From NCBI GenBank assembly GCA_037954235.1, contig JBBMOA010000021.1:25035358-25099357 (forward strand): DNA of 64,000 nt, given 5' to 3'. The notes under the pieces were generated by a model, which saw nothing but the letters and a program-made list of their open reading frames with translations, was not told where the DNA came from and did no database searches. Each line of letters begins with the position of its first letter. The first letter of the stretch is position 1. Positions 61,301-64,000 of this stretch are shown in pieces. Both the position numbers and the translations under genes were made by a program. The stretch comes from Aulostomus chinensis (Eukaryota; Chordata; Actinopteri; Syngnathiformes; Aulostomidae).

Positions 61301-64000
61301 ATTTGTGTATGTGACAATATGAGTGTATTTGTGTTTGTGACTATATGAGTGTATTTGTGTGTGACTATATGAGTGTATTTGTGTGTTTGTGACTATAAGA
61401 GTTTATTTGTGTGTGTGACTATATGAGTGTATTTGTGTGTGTATGACTATATGCGTGTATTTGTGTGTGTGACTATATTAGTGTATGTGTGTGTGTGTGA
61501 CTATATGAGTGTATTTGTGTGTGTGACTATATGAGTGTATTTTTGTGTCACTATATGAGTGTATTTGTGTGTGTGTGACTGTATGAGTGTATTTGTGTGT
61601 GACTATATGAGTGTATTTGTGTGTGTCACTATGTGAGTGTATTTGTGTGTTTGTGACTATAAGAGTTTATTTGTGTGTATGACTATATGAGGGTATTTGT
61701 GTGTATGACTATATGAGTGTATTTGTGTGTGTGACTATACGAGTGTATTTGTGTGTGACTATAAGAGTGTATTTGTGTGTGACTATATGAGTGTATTTGT
61801 ATGTGTGACTATATGAGTGTATTTGTGTGTGTGACTATACGAGTGTATTTGTGTGTGACCATCAGAGTGTATTTGTGTGTGACTATATGAGTGTATTTGT
61901 ATGTGTGACTATACGAGTGTATTTGTGTGTGTGACTATACGAGTGTATTTGTGTGTGACCATCAGAGTGTATTTGTGTGTGACAAAATGAGTGTATTCGT
62001 GTGTGTGACTATACGAGTGTATTTGTGTGTGACTATAAGAGTGTATTTGTGTGTGACTATATGAGTGTATTTGTATGTGTGACTATACGAGTGTATTTGT
62101 GTGTGTGACTATACGAGTGTATTTGTGTGTGACCATCAGAGTGTATTTGTGTGTGACAAAATGAGTGTATTCGTGTGTGTGACTATATGAGTGTATTTGT
62201 GTGTATGACTGTACGAGTGTATTTGTGTGTGACTATAAGAGTGTATTTGTGTGTGACTATATGAGTGTATTTGTATGTGTGACTTTACGAGTGTATTTGT
62301 GTGTGTATGACTATACGAGTGTATTTGTGTGTGACTATATGAGTGTATTCGTGTGTGTGACTATATGAGTGTATTTGTGTGTATGACTGTACGAGTGTAT
62401 TTGTGTGTGACTATAAGAGTGTATTTGTGTGTGACTATACGAGTGTATTTGTGTGTGACTATACGAGTGTATTTGTGTGTGACTATACGAGTGTATTTGT
62501 GTGTGACTATATGAGTGTATTTGTGTGTGTGACTATATGAGTGTATTCGTGTATGTGACTATATGAGTGTATTTGTATGTTCGACTATATGAATGTATTT
62601 GTGTGTGACTATAAGAGTGTATTTGTGTGTGACTATAAGAGTGTATTTGTGTGTGTGACTATATGAGTGTATTTGTGTGTGTGACTATATGAGTGTATTT
62701 GTGTGTGTGACTATAAGAGTGTATTTGTGTGTAGACTATAAGAGTGTATTTGTATGTGTGACTATATGAGTGTATTTGTGTGTGTGACTATATGAGTGTA
62801 TTTGTGTGTGTGACTATAAGAGTGTATTTATGTGTGTGTGACTATATGAGTGTATTTGTGATCGACTAAATGAGTGTATTTGTGTGTGTGTGACTATATG
62901 AGTGTATTTGTGTTTGACTATATGAGTGTATTTGTGTGTGTGTGACTATAGGAGTGTATTTGTGTGTGTGACTATATGAGTGTGGTTGTGTGTGTGACTA
63001 TATGAGTGTATTTGTGTGTGTGACTATATGAGTGTATTTATGGGTGTGTGACTATAAGAGTGTATTTGTGTGTGACTATATGAGTGTATTTGTGTGTGTG
63101 ACTATATGAGTGTATTTGTGTGTGTGACTATCTGAGTGTGTTTGTGTGTGACTATAAGAGTGTATTTTTGTGTGACTATATGAGTGTATTTGTGTGTGAC
63201 TATAAGAGTGTATTTGTGTGTAGACTATAAGAGTGTAGTTGTATGTGTGACTATATGAGTGTATTTGTGTTCGACTATAAGAGTGTATTTATGTGTGTGT
63301 GACTATATGAGTGTATTTGTGTTCGACTATATGAGTGTATTTGTGTGTGTGTGACTACAGGAGTGTATTTGTGTGTGTGAATATATGAGTGTAGTTGTGA
63401 GTGTGACTATATGAGTGTATTTGTGTTCGACTATATGAGTGTATTTGTGTGTGTGTGACTATAGGAGTGTATTTGTGTGTGTGACTACATGAGTGTAGTT
63501 GTGTGTGTGACTATATGAGTGTATTTGTGTGTGTGACTATATGAGTGTATTTATCGGTGTGTGACTATATGAGTGTATTTGTGTGTGTAACAATATGAGT
63601 GTATTTGTGTGTCTGACTATACGAGTGTATTTGTGTTCGACTATATGAGTGTATTTGTGTGTGTGTGACTATATGAGTGTATTTGTGTGTGTGACGATAT
63701 GAGTGTATTTGTGTGCGTGACTATATGCGTGTATTTGTGTGTGTGTGACTATATGAGTATATTTGTGTGTGTGAGTATACGAGTGTATTTGTGTGTGTGA
63801 CTACATGAGTGTATTTGTGTGTGTGACTATCGGAGTTTATTTGTGTGTGTGAGTATACGAGTGTATTTGTGTGTGTGACTATATGAGTGTATTTGTGTGT
63901 GTGACTATATGAGTGTATTTGTGTGTTTGACTATCGGAGTTTATTTGTGTGTGTGAGTATACGAGTGTATTTGTGTGTGTGACTATATGAGTGTATTTGT
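58330..64000 (+). repeat. Diverged block duplication in the right part of the array (about 4.0-4.2 kb apart)
   Basis: The TATGTTCGACTATATGAATG variant at 58336 recurs at 62576. The GTGATCGACTA variant recurs at about +4,242, and ATTTATCGGTGTGTG at 59541 recurs at 63549 (+4,008). The spacing drifts, so indels have accumulated, and this copying event looks older than the 7,370-bp one. Confidence 0.7.

Larger units (their letters stand above)
39617..64000. repeat. Minisatellite array, about 24-26 bp unit (ACTATATGAGTGTATTTG plus TG steps)
   Basis: Every unit is ACTATATGAGTGTATTTG followed by two to five TG steps, giving mostly 24- and 26-bp periods. Common variants are ACTATACGAG, ACTATAAGAG and ACTATCGGAG. 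The array runs to the end of the window, so its true length exceeds 24 kb. Short open frames of the CDYKSVFVCDYMSVFV type come from the repeat and are not genes. Large blocks are duplicated inside it. No unrelated insertion is visible. Confidence 0.97.

Noticed and set aside
1..64000. CRISPR-like arrays
   Set aside because: The repeats are directly adjacent without unique spacers, and the DNA is vertebrate.

Overview
The window is vertebrate, almost certainly teleost-fish, repeat-rich chromosomal DNA. The reasons are an L2-type LINE with an esterase-like ORF1, a CACTA/EnSpm-like DNA transposon with a C2H2-zinc-finger transposase and a SAMD3-like second gene, PIF/Harbinger remnants, a hAT MITE, a fish-type endogenous retrovirus, spliced genes with GT-AG introns, and long (CA)n, (TG)n, (GA)n and (CT)n tracts. 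I see no intact host gene.

Layout. 1-10975: minisatellite array of an 11-12 bp unit (GGACTGATAACA and variants), entered mid-array, with larger blocks duplicated inside it. 10976-15900: non-repetitive DNA with microsatellites and no gene I can support. 15911-16339 and 24607-29100: two halves of one decayed, plus-strand L2 LINE. They are separated by a CACTA-like transposon (16340-24604) that landed in LINE ORF1 and duplicated a TA. That transposon carries two minus-strand genes: a multi-exon SAMD3-like gene (19217-22259, with an upstream non-coding exon near 24364 behind an ETS/YY1-type promoter) and, 31 nt downstream, the transposase (16763-19185). A 204-bp hAT MITE with an 8-bp target duplication sits in an intron of the SAMD3-like gene. 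The LINE 3' region holds a CTCCT tract and a 61-bp minisatellite of about 13 copies.

29101-37245 is probably a Harbinger transposon broken by a minus-strand endogenous retrovirus (29367-35745). The retrovirus keeps one candidate LTR, env, RNase H-integrase, a protease stub and the end of gag. Reverse transcriptase and the 5' LTR are gone. The Harbinger remnants to its right are a Myb/SANT-like gene on the plus strand and a convergent transposase fragment on the minus strand. A 3' scrap of the same L2 family lies at 37384-37589, beside hairpin-like ends of an unclassified repeat.

39570 to the window end is a second, unrelated minisatellite of about 24-26 bp units (ACTATATGAGTGTATTTG plus TG steps). 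It starts at a pure (GT)n tract and contains a nearly identical 7,370-bp head-to-tail duplication. The two arrays make up about 55% of the window and bracket a nest of transposons inserted into each other.

How the parts work together: the only recognisable genes belong to mobile elements. The most interesting unit is the CACTA-like element, whose transposase and SAMD3-like protein look like a two-protein system behind one promoter. This copy has several frame breaks and is probably dead. Family names are from recognition of motifs, not from database searches.
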